DNA of 64,000 nt from Euborellia annulipes (GCA_023213315.1 JAKCPI010006239.1:21001-85000); one strand, 5' to 3'; positions 31,126 through 42,420 are shown, counted from the stretch's first letter. Notes: generated by a model not told the origin, from the sequence alone. Made by a program: numbers and translations.

Positions 31126-32534
31126 TAGACATGGGTGATACTGTATCAATCTGATATTTTGTATCAGGTAGGAAAAAGTAACAGGTACACATAATGGGTA
31201 CGAGCAAAAAATATCAGGTATTTAAATACCAAAGTAAAAATCAGATAACTTATTTATTAAAAAAAAATATATATATTTTTTTTCATTTCTGCTCTCTTTC
31301 TTAAAGTGAAGAAAAGAGAAATAATGTATAAGTAATAATTAGATTTGTATTTAATTATTATAGGGCCTAGTGAGAAAAGTAGAGTAAAAAATGTAAAAAT
31401 GATTCGGAATGACGTTCGAAAAGCGCGCCAGAGCTAGCGAAATTGCCCTGTCAGGAGAGAAGAGACGGGGCGGGGCGTCGCGAGTTGAGGGTTGCAAGAG
31501 AGAAGGAAAGAGAGAGCAGGCGCAAAGAAAACTGTATCGGGTAAGGAACGAAGCTCTAAAGTGAAAAGCAAGTATTTGATCAATGCGCATGCGCGAGATA
31601 TCAGGTACGAGTGAGAAAGGAATACGCGTCCTGTTCAGGTCCAGTCGAGTATGCCCGAGTTGTTGATACTCAAATAGCAGATACAAAAAGTATATGTTAT
31701 TTGCTCGGTATTCCTTTCTCACTCGAACCTGATATCTCGCTCGCGCTTGCGCATTGATCAAATACTTGCTTTTCACTTTAGAGCTTCGTTCCTTACCCGA
31801 TACAATTTTCGTTGCGCCTGCTCTCTCTTTCCTTCTCTCTTGCAACCCTCAACTCGCGACGCCCCGCCCCGTCTCTTCTCTCCTGACAGGGCAATTTCGC
31901 TAGCTCTGGCGCGCTTTTCGAACGTCATTCCGAATCATTTTTACATTTTTTACTCTACTTTTCTCACTAGGCCCTATAATAATTAAATACAAATCTAATT
32001 ATTACTTATACATTATTTCTCTTTTCTTCACTTTAAGAAAGAGAGCAGAAATGAAAAAAAATATATATATTTTTTTTTAATAAATAAGTTATCTGATTTT
32101 TACTTTGAAACTATTTTTTTTTTTTATATAAAAACATTAATTAAAAAAATAAAAATATATGTAACTGTGAATTGAAATACATAATGAATAGAATTAAATT
32201 AAATTTCGTTCGCCGGCACAGAAATTTGTTAATTATTTTTCTAATGCAGTATATAAATTGACATTTTAAATTTGGAGACATGTCAGTTCACTGTTTGGAA
32301 AACTCTTTAGTAATGAATAATTATGAGTTTGTTCTCAACACAAGAATAAATAGGGTAGAAAACATTTGAAAAAATGTTAGACACGTTGTTATTGACTTGA
32401 ATTAATGTAAAGTTAGCGTTGCTGGGTGAAATTTGTTTCGGGTACAAAAGTATCAGGTAAAAATATCGGGTCAGAACAAGTACCTGTAACAGCTGGTACC
32501 TGGTACAGCAAAATCGAGTAATGACCCATGTCTA
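31126..32534. mobile_element. hAT-like element built on a giant palindrome
   Basis: Termini TAGACATGGGTGAT and ATGACCCATGTCTA, with a perfect 8-bp duplication GAAAATTC at 31118-31125 and 32535-32542. Inside, 31229-31640 and about 31700-32109 are reverse complements (arms near 410 bp, few mismatches, about 60-bp spacer), GC-rich in the middle (GGGGCGGGGCGTCGCGAG). It has no transposase. The 164-codon and 79-codon frames here are mirror images in the arms and are not genes. Confidence 0.75.
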
Positions 32535-32623
32535 GAAAATTCTTAATTTTCTCGAATTTTTTGACTTTGCTTAAAAAAAATTATTTTATTTTATTTTATT
32601 TTTTTTAACTAGAGAAAATTATT

Positions 32624-32800
32624 ATATTTTTACTTTCTCTTACCCTATATATGAAATATATATAGAGAGAAAGTATTGATTGTATTATAGAGCTTAAATA
32701 TCTAGTCATGGCTTGGGTCCAATGGGGGGGGGGGGTTTGAACCCCCAAATCCCCCCCCCCCCCGTGGCTACGCCTATGGCCCTGCGACTCGTATAACAGA
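32624..32800. repeat. H terminal palindrome and GGCGTA-type MITE end
   Basis: 32628-32675 is an isolated H-family terminal palindrome (ACTTTCTCTTACCCTATATATG...TAGAGAGAAAGTATT). 32706-32785 is a G-run/C-run unit ending CGTGGCTACGCCTATGGC, like the right end of a hAT-type MITE. 32815-32920 resembles the 3' part of exon 4 and its donor intron (AACATTTTTCCAACATATTT), see the next entry. Confidence 0.5.
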
Positions 32801-32922
32801 ATCAATCAGCTAAAAAAAAAAGTTATAAGAGAAAGTAATAAAAATAAAAACTTACTTTTAGTGAACATTTTTCCAACATATTTCCATTATTGCTGTAGAT
32901 AGAAGCAAGTCCTTTACACGAT
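32795..32922 (-). pseudogene. Exon 4 fragment of the secreted-protein family
   Basis: On the minus strand, AAGGACTTGCTTCTATCTAC, AGCAATAATGGAAATATGTT and GGAAAAATGTTCACTAAAAG-TAAGT match the last 17 or so codons of exon 4 (IYSNNGNMLEKCSL) and its GT donor in genes 1 and 2. The preceding part of the exon is gone: the match starts abruptly at 32922 (CCTTTACACG). It is a third, broken family member, between gene 2 and the relic at 29730. Confidence 0.65.
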
Positions 32923-33284
32923 TTTAATAACATTAAGCTATAGTGAAATTAACCTATCTAAATTCGAAAATGGACATAAAAGATTTTTTTTAATTTTTAT
33001 TTAGGGTCTTTTTCGGCATCTATAGCCATTTAGACCCCGTACCTATTCATAAAAAAGTTGTAACACGTTACGATAAAGTTTTTTTTTTTTTTTTTTGATG
33101 ACAACAATTGCCTGTAGCTTTTTATCAAAATAGACCTATCAAATGTGGTACTTTATTTAAAACCTTACTAGAATTTATCTAATTTCAAAAGACTTCCCTA
33201 TGAGCTAGAGCTGTAAAATTTGATATTAAGGGTCATTTTTGATGACAATAAATTTTTATTGGACCAAAATAGATCAAACTAATT

Positions 33285-33648
33285 GGCCAAAGAGTACTAG
33301 TACTTTACTATTATACTTTTTCAGTTTTTTTCGATTAGGCCTATCTCAAAAATCGCTCCAACGACTTTGATTAAAATTCAAAAATCAATTATTTTTTAAA
33401 TGCTCTTTAAAATGTATATTCTCATTTTGGCATTGAAATCTTCTGAAGTCTCTTGTACTTCATAGCAAAGATATAAGAAATCGTTGCCATGGTAACAAAA
33501 TATAAATATTTTCCCACACTTATAAATTTTACATCTTGAATTCTATCTATTACATGTATATCGACGGAAACTAAATATATATCGACACGAAAAATCTTAT
33601 CTTCGGTAATCGAAAGTTGTGTTCTGTGCTTGTCCCACCAGATTTTTT
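33285..33648 (-). mobile_element. H-family repeat, partial (H13)
   Basis: GGCCAAAGAGTACTAGTAC through TTAGATGC-like body, GTTGCCATGGTAAC at 33483-33496, and a damaged hairpin at 33593-33648 (left arm largely deleted). The tail half with the terminal palindrome is missing. Confidence 0.65.
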
Positions 33649-34465
33649 CTGTTTTTTTTTCGCAATTTTTTCACTGATTTTCTACGTATTCCAGCTAACA
33701 AACCCCCCTCATCGTTACTTAAACATGCTAAAAAAACATGTTAAAAGTGCTAGTTATTCGAGGTTCTACTGTATTTATTTTTATTCTAATTTCTTGTTTT
33801 ATACCTCTGCAAACTTGTTTATTATTTATTAATATGAAACTTGAGTTCTTTCTCTCACGTCTCTTGTCAGCAATTAAGTCAGCAACATTATTACGTACAT
33901 TTTCTAATGATTCATTTATGACTAGACAGTGATTTATTAATCATTCTAAATCACTGTCGCCTCTCGACTCTGTTTATAAGGTGCTTGTAAAGTATATTAA
34001 AACTTAGACTTAATAAATAACTAGATATATAATTACAATTAAACAAAGAAGAATTTTGATTTTATAAATTCTGGTATTTCGTTAAAAGATTTTTGTTTTT
34101 TTTTTTTTTTTTCTTTATTTTTCTGGCCGTTAGCCTCCGCCATTCAGCCATCCAAAGTTTTACAAAATATACATTATAAAATATATACATATACATATTA
34201 CATTATATAAAAAGACATTATACAAATAATATACAGTTTATAAAAACACTTCTATCAAAATTACTAATATAAAAACAAGGTACTTATAAAGGATATAATA
34301 TATGTATAAAAGATAAACCCATATTAATAAAATTAATAAAAAATATAAACATATAAATCAAAGTAGTTATTAAAAAACGTCATATGAATTATATTATCTC
34401 AAAGAATATTGTTCTCAAAAAATATTATATCCAAACTTAAACAAATCAAAATAGCTATTGTTGAG

Positions 34466-35428
34466 TTATATTGTTATGTTTGCTGCGGTTAGGAAATTAT
34501 TGAGGATTTCTAGGTCTTCAGGCTGTGGTGTTTTTATGAATTGGAAAAACGAGGTGGGATCTCTGAACTGTGGTTTTAGACTTATTCCGAATTGTCGCCG
34601 GCTATTTTCATTTACTGGGCATTCTGCTATTAAGTGGTATGGTGAGGCCGGTGTATTTGAACATTGACAGGCAGGTGATGGCAAAATATTGAATCTTGAT
34701 AGGTGGGATGGAGTCCGTGTGTGGTTGATTCTTATCCGATTTATTGCGGTGATTATTGATCTGGTGAGGCTTTGGTGGCAGATAAACCATGGGGGTCCTA
34801 GGTTTGGTTTTATTTTTGCTAATGCGGATCCAGTTATTCGGGATGATTCTTTCCATGTTTGGTACCACTCCATTTTTAGGTTCCTCTTTATTTGTGCGAA
34901 TATGTCTTGCCATGATGTGGGTGAGTTTACGGGAGTACCATGTTGTGCCGCTCTTTTTGCCAAATAGTCTGCAATTCTATTTCCTTGTGAAGTGCTATGG
35001 CCTTTAGTCCATCTCAGTGCAATTTTGATATTTCTTTTAGCAGCTTTGATCAATAGTTGATTTATATAGCCCACTTTTATGTTTGTTGATTTTTTTATTC
35101 TAAAATTGCGGATGGATTTGAGTACGCTTTGAGAGTCTGATATTATTAAGCAGGAGTTGTACGGTTGGGCTAGACAGTACAATAGAGCTTCTCGTACCGC
35201 TATTAGTTCTGCCGTGAAACTGGAGTATGAAGGTGGCAGCTTGAAAAGGCCAAAATTATCATTTTTACTGTCGAAGAACGCACACCCTATGTTAGTCTGT
35301 GTTTTTGAGCCATCTGTATAAATTACGCAATCAAAGTTAAATTCATTTGGTTTCTCAGTCGTTATGTCGAATTGAAGACCTAATAATGTGGGAGATAGTT
35401 GGAAGATAGGCGGAAGTGATGTTTTATC
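34466..35428 (-). pseudogene. Retrotransposon ORF2, RNase H and C-terminal part
   Basis: 320 codons and a stop, in the same frame as the upstream part once the insertion is ignored. RNase H motifs: YTDGS (first Asp, about residue 39), TAELIAVREAL (Glu), ISDSQS (Asp) and the late GNRIADYLAK (Asp). The end of the protein has a C-x-C-x...H-x4-C zinc motif (ACQCSN...YHLIAECP), common after RNase H in I/R1-type elements. The 3' UTR of about 370 bp leads to the poly-A tail. It cannot be expressed as part of ORF2 in this copy. Confidence 0.85.
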
Positions 35429-35607
35429 TATTTTTACTTTCTCTTACCTCTATATATATGTTAATATATAGAGAGAGAAAGTATTGGTTTCATGTCAAAA
35501 ATTCGATGTCGAGATTTTGATGGATCTTCACGTTTTGAGGTCCCCTGAATCCAAAAAAGTGGTTTTCGCGACATGGTCTGTCTGTCTGTGTGTCTGTCTG
35601 TCTGTCT

Positions 35608-35668
<61 letters not shown>

Positions 35669-36420
35669 CAATTTTAAGCATGAAGGAATTGAGCTATGAG
35701 GCTGAAATTTTATATTTAAGTTAAACACCCCCCGGGACCGACAAAATAAGCTTTTAATCAAAATTGGCGAAAAAGTACTAGTACTTTACTGATGTACTTT
35801 TTCAGTTTTTTTCGATTTTCTCAAAATTCGCTCTAACGATTTTGATTAAAATTCAAAAATCAATTATTTTTTAGATGCTCTTTCAAATGTATATTCTCGT
35901 TTTGCCCTCAAAATTGTTTGAAGCACACTTTACTCTTGTGCTTCATAGGAAAGATAGGAGAAATGGTTGCCATGGTAACAAAATATAAATATTTTCCCAT
36001 ACTTTTTTTTAATATTCACACTTTTTTCTCATTCACACTCACACTCACATTCACACAGTCTTTTCGGCAACTTAGGCCATTTAAGACTTTGACGATAACC
36101 GTTGTAATATATATTATCTATTGTGGGTTGAGGCATTTCTATTTAAGCCATCTGGTATCCAAATGGCTTAAATAAAATCATCGGACTGCCTGGGTCCGAA
36201 CCCGCGACGTTTGGTATAGGAGGTAGGCACGCTACCTACTACGCCACACCCGGGGGCTTCCCATACTTATAAATTTTACACCTGAATTCAAATATTCCCT
36301 ACTGCCGGGAACTAAATACATGTCGACACAAAAAATCTGGTGTGACAAGCACAGTGCACAACTTTCGATTACCGAAGGTAAGAGAAAGTTGTGTGCTGTG
36401 CGCCAGTCACACCAGATTTT
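35429..36420 (-). mobile_element. H-family repeat, copy H14, inserted in ORF2
   Basis: Hairpin 36333-36420, body with GTTGCCATGGTAAC at 35966-35979, (TG)n 35609-35667, and terminal palindrome AGTATTGG...CTCTTACC near 35444-35485. Short AAATA duplications flank it. Because both sides are coding, the limits are exact to a few bases: AAAATCTGG at one end and AGAAAGTAA at the other. Without its nested SINE it is about 730 bp. Confidence 0.9.
36005..36257 (-). mobile_element. tRNA-derived SINE nested in H14
   Basis: Flanked by TTCCCATACTT (35994-36004 and 36258-36268). Minus-strand head GCCCCCGGGTGTGGCGTAG (A box), GGGTTCGGACCC (B box), tail TTT-run. It gives the order retrotransposon, then H repeat, then SINE. 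Confidence 0.9.
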
Positions 36421-36424
36421 TATT

Positions 36425-39093
36425 TCTAGATTTTTAAAGTTTATCAACGCCCTAAGGAGTGGAGGCATTTGTTTATGCGGGCAGATTCGGGTGTACTGGT
36501 GGTTTAGTGATGTAAGTGCTTCGATTACCGGATGGTAAATTCTTGAACACCGTTTTAGTAAAAATTTTGCAGCAAGTTGTTGTGTTCTGATTTGCAACGG
36601 CATTTCATTACATTCAACTAACATTGCATTACATGGCGATGACCGCATGTATCCCATAGCCACCCTCACTGCTTGGAATTGAACTTTATCCATAGCTTGT
36701 TGTACTGATTTTGACGCAGACCTAACCAGAAAACAACCGTAATCTAGGCATGCCCGTATTGTGGCCCTATAGAAGTTGAGAAGTACTAATGGATCGGCCC
36801 CCCAGGTTAACTTTGCTATTGCTTTCATAATATTTAAATACTTATGGCATTTTACTTTTAATGTATTTATATGTTCTTTCCAGATGAGTTTTGAATCTAT
36901 TACCAGGCCTAAATATTTTATTTTGTTGACTAAGGGAAATTCCATATCGCCAAGCCTAATGCTATTCCACCCTGGAATTCTCCGAGTAGCAAAGATACAG
37001 GCTGAACACTTAGAAATGGATAAAGTGAAGCTGTTTTTTTCTAAATATTCTTGAAGAGCGAATATTGAGATGTCCAGATCTACAATGGACTCTTCTAAGT
37101 TAGAAGAGGAAGAGTATATTATCACATCGTCGGCGTATTGCAGTACCTTAGAGTTATGACCAATAGAAGATGCCAAATCGTATGTATAACAAATGAATAA
37201 CAGTGGGCTCAAAGAGGATCCTTGAGGGATCCCTTTATAGAGCCGTCTAGAGAGGATTGATTTTAGTGGATTTGTTTTTATATATATCTGCCGCCCAAAC
37301 AGGAGATCGAATATAAGTTTACTAGCCCGTGGACCGATACCTAACCTGACCATTTTGCTGTACAAGTTATGCAGATCTACATTGTCGTATGCGCCGTCAA
37401 TATCGATCATCGCAGCAGTTGTATATCTTTTTGTAAGTATGTTTTCCTGAATATTATTTACTAATAAGCTTAAATTATCCATTGTTGATGCGAACGATCT
37501 GAATCCAAATGACAATAAGGGGAGTTGGTATGTGGATTCTAAATAATATTCAAGTCTTATTTTTATTAGTTTTTCAAATATTTTTAGTAGACAAGATGAT
37601 AGTGCAATTGGTCGATAAGAGTTTGCCTTTTGTTTGTCTTTACCTGGTTTTAGGATTGGGATCACCAGTTGGATTTTCCATGAGCTAGGTATGAATTCTG
37701 TATTTCTAATATTATTATAAATTTCTAATAGAAATTCTAAACCTATCGTTGGTAAGAATTTTAACAAAGGATAGGGGATATTGTCGATACCGGGTGCGGA
37801 GTTATTTGACTGGTATATTGCTTTTTGTATTTCTTGTATTGAGAACGGGGTGTTTAGGATATCATTTGTCTCCTCTATTAAGTTTGCATCTGGATTCTCT
37901 TTCGGAGCCGAGGCTGGAGCTAATTTATCCAAGAAATCCTCCAGGATTTCTTGAGGTGGGGGTTTAATAGTATTATAGCTTCCCTTTACCTTTTTAATTT
38001 TGTTCCAAATATCTGTGGGGGTGCAGTTTCTATTTATACTATTAGTGAATTCAATCCATGATTTCCTTTTGGCTTGTTTAATAATGCGTTTTGTTAGAGC
38101 TTGCTGTTTTTTAAGTTCTAAAAAGTTGGCTAAACTTGGGTTATTTTTATATATTCTATGGGTCGCTTTCCTATTTTCAATTGCCTCCCTGCAATCGTGT
38201 GTCCACCAGGGCATAGGAGGATGGTTACCTTTAGCTCTTTTTGTCACTGGGATAGCTATATTAGCCGCTGTAATGATACTTGATATGAGGAAATCGTATT
38301 TTTGTTCTATTGAGTAAAATATTGGAGAATTTAACAAATGTTGGGCGATAATAAATTGATATCTGGGCCAGTTAGCTTCTTTTATTTTGTAACGCGGACT
38401 AAAGCTATCCGAATTTATTTTATTATTCCCTGGGCTTTCTATACTAATAGTGATGGGGAAATGATCAGACCCTAATGTATCCTCTAGGACTTGCCACGTG
38501 AGATATGGGGTTACATTAGCAGAGCTGAAGGATAGGTCTACTATTGATGGGGTTTGTGAGTTGTAAGTTAATCTTGTTGGGGAGCCATCATTAAGAACTA
38601 TTAAGTTATAGTCCTCTGCAATGTACGTGAGGGTTTCCCCTTGCTTATCTTGTGAGTGGCTTCCCCATTCAGGCGAATGCGCGTTGAAATCTCCTAGAAG
38701 AAGGTAATCGGGTGGGTATGATTCTAAGATTGATTCCCATTCTAACAAGGATGTTTGATGTCCTGGGCTGCAATAGCATGATAGTATCGTTAAATTAGGA
38801 ATACTTGGAATTGTAATTTGGACTGCCGTGATTTGTATATTTTGGGTACTAAAATTTTGAAGGTTATTATACGGCATGTTATTTTTTATTAATATTAGGG
38901 TTCCCCCTTTCCCATCCTGTCTATCTGTCCTCACCACGGAGTATCCTCTCATTCTAAAATCGTAACCTGGTTTGAGCCACGTTTCGGCTATAACTGCTAT
39001 AGATATGTCCAGTTCCCTTAATACTACTTCTAAACTTCCTTTATTACTATTGATTGATCTTGCGTTCCACTGAAGTATTTTCAATTTATCCAT
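36425..39093 (-). pseudogene. Retrotransposon ORF2, endonuclease-reverse transcriptase part
   Basis: Open from the ATG at 39093 to the insertion point near 36421, about 890 codons. N-terminal APE-like endonuclease: WNARS (N), AETWL (catalytic E), LLGDFNAHS (GDFN), and SDHFP (catalytic SDH) near residue 211. Reverse transcriptase: PILKPGKD, YRPIAL, the first catalytic Asp in MIDIDGAYDNV, GIPQGSSLSP, and YADD near residue 652. A thumb and connection region follow. The remainder (RNase H) continues at 35428 beyond a nested H repeat. After the insertion the frame runs about 60 codons into the H sequence (IWCDWRTAHN...), giving a chimeric C-terminus. Only this insertion breaks it. Confidence 0.9.
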
Positions 39094-39159
39094 TATTTTA
39101 GTTTAGGTTGGTTTTACTCTTGTTTAACCTATCTGGGGAACTAGTTACAAAAAAAAAAC

Positions 39160-39190
<31 letters not shown>

Positions 39191-39219
39191 GCCATAATGC
39201 TGGCTAAAACCTAGAGGGA

Positions 39220-40683
39220 TTACAAAGAATCCGTTTCAGATATGGTAGACATATTGTCTTCGTTTTCTGACTGAGTGAAAAATGTTATAATAGTTTCATT
39301 TATTGCTTTATAAACCAATGGTTGGATCATAGGTAGAAGATGCTCGTTAGATGGAGATGGCTGTTCTGCCGCAACTATCTTATTTATATTGCCCATTATA
39401 GCTTCTATTAAATTTACAATTACATTATTTTTATAAATTTGGCTATTAATGATAGGGCTTGCCGGAATGTTGATATTATTTGAGATATGTTGTTGCATCT
39501 GGTCCCTACCATCCTTTTTGGGGGTCTCTCTACGCCCTACACTAGTTTTATATTCTCTAGGTCTCTGGTTTTCTTTGTGAGGCAACCTCTCTGGGGTCCT
39601 ATCGCTATATACCTCATTTTGAGGGGAGCTTTGGTAGTTTAACTGGGGGTATTGTGAAAGAGGTGGGGGTGGGGGTGATTGCATAACATTAACTACTTTC
39701 GCTTTGGCGGCATAGGATCCCGGATTTTCTCTCCTATGATACTCCGCGGCTTCTGGGAAGGTCATATTTTGGTTTGTCATTATTACTTTTATTGCCACCT
39801 GGCGATTATATTCTAAACATTTTTGCCTATCAGTTGCCCTATGAGGCGTATGACAAAAAATACACTTTACCTCTTCCCTACATTCGGCAGACCTATGTGT
39901 GGATCCACATCGTTCGCATCTTACATTATTTTTGCAGACACGGCTGGTATGTCCGTATCGTAAGCAATTGTAACATTGAATTACTCTCTGTACATATGGT
40001 TCTACTCTACATCTAACTCCTAACAATTTAACGTCAATTGGTAGGGCTGTCCCTCGAAAGGAAATAATTACCACGGGAGTGGGAATTTTTATCTTTTCTT
40101 TACTTTCTAATTCTTTAATTTTGTAAATTCTCTTTACTTGTACCACCGTTACTTCTGAGAGGGCATAATTGATTATTTCGGTTTCGGTTAACGACGTGTC
40201 TACGTCCCTAATGACACCTTGTCTATATAAATAAAATGACGGGATATAGCAAGCTATATTATGTGTCGACCAATATTGTTCTTCAATTAATCTATTAACC
40301 TCACTGAAATTGTCATTTATTAAAATTTTTACTCTATTTTTTCCTATACTTTTAATACTTGGAATATTTTTATATATACTAAAGCTATTACTTCTAATGA
40401 GTTTGCCTACCTTCATAGGATGTAACCTGGAATTATCTTTTGTTTCAGCATACACGAATAGTGGGCCTTTATCAATTGAAGAGTATCGATTTTCGGCACA
40501 TTTTATGAAAAAAGCATTATACTCCATTGGAGTTGAAGAAACATTTTTGCTAAGCTTATTAAGCTGCGAATCCGTTGAATTAAGAGGTTGCTGACTTAAA
40601 TTATTATCTAACGAGTTCAAATATGTGTTGTCTTGTTGTGAAGTGTTTGAATAAATGATTTGTTTGCATGTATTTACTTCCAT
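39220..40683 (-). CDS. Retrotransposon ORF1, Gag-like zinc-knuckle protein
   Basis: 487 codons. The N-terminal third is Ser/Asn-rich. The middle (about residues 100-230) resembles the RNA-binding region of Jockey-type ORF1 proteins. Residues near 237-290 hold consecutive CCHC knuckles: C-Y-N-C-x4-H-x4-C, C-x2-C-x3-H-x4-C and C-x2-C-x3-H. The C-terminal part is proline/glutamine-rich and hydrophilic. It should bind element RNA and form the ribonucleoprotein for target-primed reverse transcription. It is separated from ORF2 by 126 bp containing a 40-bp A/T homopolymer tract (39148-39188). I used the ATG at 40683; an overlapping upstream frame may carry the true N-terminus. Confidence 0.85.
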   Translation of the reverse strand: MEVNTCKQIIYSNTSQQDNTYLNSLDNNLSQQPLNSTDSQLNKLSKNVSSTPMEYNAFFIKCAENRYSSIDKGPLFVYAETKDNSRLHPMKVGKLIRSNSFSIYKNIPSIKSIGKNRVKILINDNFSEVNRLIEEQYWSTHNIACYIPSFYLYRQGVIRDVDTSLTETEIINYALSEVTVVQVKRIYKIKELESKEKIKIPTPVVIISFRGTALPIDVKLLGVRCRVEPYVQRVIQCYNCLRYGHTSRVCKNNVRCERCGSTHRSAECREEVKCIFCHTPHRATDRQKCLEYNRQVAIKVIMTNQNMTFPEAAEYHRRENPGSYAAKAKVVNVMQSPPPPPLSQYPQLNYQSSPQNEVYSDRTPERLPHKENQRPREYKTSVGRRETPKKDGRDQMQQHISNNINIPASPIINSQIYKNNVIVNLIEAIMGNINKIVAAEQPSPSNEHLLPMIQPLVYKAINETIITFFTQSENEDNMSTISETDSL

Positions 40684-40946
40684 ATCGCCTTCTTTATTTT
40701 TCCTTTTTTTGAAATATTTTCTTTGCTTTGAGATGTGTTGGGTAATTGTTCCATAGGTACCTGGTAAATTGTGTCCATAGATGACTTAATTGCTTCGTGG
40801 AGTTCACCCATGGCCGTTGATTGGCCCTGGTCCTGAAGAGGCTCCCCCATAGGGGAGGCTATGTTTATATTAAGCTGCTTAAAAATATTATATTTCTTAC
40901 TTGCTTTTTTTTTTTTTTTGCCCGAGCTGTCCAATTCACTTTTCAC
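40674..40946 (-). CDS. Lysine-rich frame overlapping the ORF1 start
   Basis: 90 codons, in the 5' UTR or N-terminal region of the element, ending 10 nt inside ORF1 in another frame. It begins MKSELDSSGKKKKKASKK; the lysines come from a homopolymer run of about 16 A (40903-40919 on the plus strand as T). It could be the original N-terminus of ORF1 put out of frame by an indel, or a short upstream ORF. It has no known domain. Confidence 0.4.
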   Translation of the reverse strand: MKSELDSSGKKKKKASKKYNIFKQLNINIASPMGEPLQDQGQSTAMGELHEAIKSSMDTIYQVPMEQLPNTSQSKENISKKGKIKKAIWK

Positions 40947-41128
40947 TCTTATTCTAACACTGCCTTAGCAATTATTTCGTCCAATTAATCGATTTATATT
41001 AATTTAATTAGAGCGCAGAAAAATTTTTTTCCAAACAACTAGTCACCGCCAGTTGGAGTCGACCTAAGATTTTTGTTAAAATTAATCTTTTTTAAATTTC
41101 AGAGTTCATTTGATTAAATTTCTTTATT

Positions 41129-41371
41129 GCACTCGGGCTTGGCGTAGTTGGTAGCGCGCCTGCCTTGTATGGTCGAGGGTTCGGACCCCAGGCAGTCCGA
41201 TGATTTTATTTAAGCCATTTGGTTACCAAATGCCTGGACCCCCAATAGATATATTTACAATTAACGGGTATCGTAAAAAGTCTTAAATGGCCTAAATTGC
41301 CGAAAAGACTGTGTGTATGTGTGTGTGAATGGGAAAAAAAGTGTGAGTGTTTAAAACAAAAAAAAAAAAAA
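41129..41371 (+). mobile_element. tRNA-derived SINE with 13-bp target duplication
   Basis: AAATTTCTTTATT flanks it at 41116-41128 and 41372-41384. The head GGGCTTGGCGTAGTTGGTAG carries the A box and GGGTTCGGACCCC the B box. The second arm of the AAGCCATTTGG palindrome is deleted. A-tail of about 17. Confidence 0.9.
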
Positions 41372-41384
41372 AAATTTCTTTATT

Positions 41385-42420
41385 AAATTTGGTAATAAGG
41401 AACAAGCAAAAAATAAATTCGTTTATTTATATATTGTCTGACCAAAAAGGGACTTTTGTTGTTAGAGTAGATTTTATGAACAGCCGAGGAACGGCATTTT
41501 TTATATCCTCAACTTGTTGTCTTATCGACATGACCCAAAAGGGTGTAATATAAGTAAGACTGTTTTTCCAAACTAGTATATTACAATACTTAAGTGAGAA
41601 GCCAAGAATATAAAATCTTAGGATTAATTTTAACGAGAAGAGAGAGAGGGCGAAATAGAAGTGTGTTTTGTGCGTTTGTATGTGATCTATTATTGATCTC
41701 AAACTTCTATAGCGAAATTTACGATGCTCAACTGAAATTTTATTACAATTCTCTAGTACTATTTTTTTTTTTTTTTTATTATTATTAACGAAGCTCAATT
41801 TATAGATGAGAAGGTTTTTATTTGAATAGATAATATTTTGTCTAATTGATATAACTTGGTTGCAAGTGTTAAAGTTTTGTAAGGTGGTAATATAAAACTC
41901 GGGGAAAATAGTTCTTTACTCTTCTCAAAGTTATTAAATTTAATTAAATTATTACTCGCGAAAGATGAGAGGAGAAAAGTTTTGCATTCGCCCATGGTGC
42001 ATTTTATAAGGAGATAGATAGTGTCATACTATTTATTCCATTTTATCTTAAGATTTTCTCCAAGTTTTCTTTAACGGGAGTAATGAGTTTGAGGCCCACT
42101 TTTAGAATTAATTTGTTTCTTAAGAAAATTTTTTTTAAATGCTTTTATTTAACTTACTCTTTCAAGGTCACCAACTTTTAGTCTTTGCTTAAGACACTTC
42201 CCGATGAGCTAGAGGTGTGAAATTTGATATTTCAGAATCATTTTTGGATTGAAGTTTTTATCAAACCAAACTAATGTGGTACTTTATTTGGAATCCTACG
42301 CGAATTAATTTATTTTCAAAAGACTTCCCGTTGAACTAGAGGTGTGTAATTTGATATTTAAGGGTCATTTTTGATCAAAATAGACCTAACAAATGTGGTA
42401 CTTTATTTCTTTGTCTGTAT
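41385..42420. other. Non-coding; diverged GAGCTAGAGGTGTG repeats
   Basis: 41427-41798 has an open frame of 123 codons with no recognisable domain and biased, AT-driven composition. 42180-42420 holds two or three diverged units of AGACTTCCCGNTGAGCTAGA...GGTACTTTATTT also seen at 33115-33245. This is a further interspersed repeat, perhaps the flank of older H copies. Confidence 0.4.

Larger units (their letters stand above)
34098..41065 (-). mobile_element. Full-length non-LTR retrotransposon (I/Jockey group)
   Basis: A 12-bp perfect target duplication, AAGATTTTTGTT (34086-34097 and 41066-41077), frames the element. On the minus strand it has a 5' UTR from 41065, ORF1 (40683-39220), ORF2 with endonuclease, reverse transcriptase and RNase H (39093-34466), a 3' UTR and a poly-A tail (T-run at 34097-34115). 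It has no LTRs. Apart from one nested H-family insertion both ORFs are open, so the insertion is young. Endonuclease plus C-terminal RNase H and a multi-knuckle ORF1 place it in the I/LOA/Jockey assemblage; a finer clade needs phylogeny. Confidence 0.9.

Noticed and set aside
31351..31986. 164- and 79-codon frames, nearly identical peptides on opposite strands
   Set aside because: They are mirror translations of the two arms of a giant palindrome, so not independent genes.
36232..36424. C-terminal 60 residues of the 953-codon ORF2 frame
   Set aside because: This part is translation of the inserted H hairpin and SINE, not retrotransposon protein; the true continuation is at 35428.
34466..41065. 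Possible viral or LTR-retroelement origin of the RT block
   Set aside because: APE-type endonuclease, RT order, poly-A tail and 12-bp target duplication without LTRs or protease identify a non-LTR retrotransposon.
41427..41798. 123-codon minus-strand frame
   Set aside because: No domain, no splice context, AT-driven composition, ends in a poly-A-coded lysine run; likely chance.
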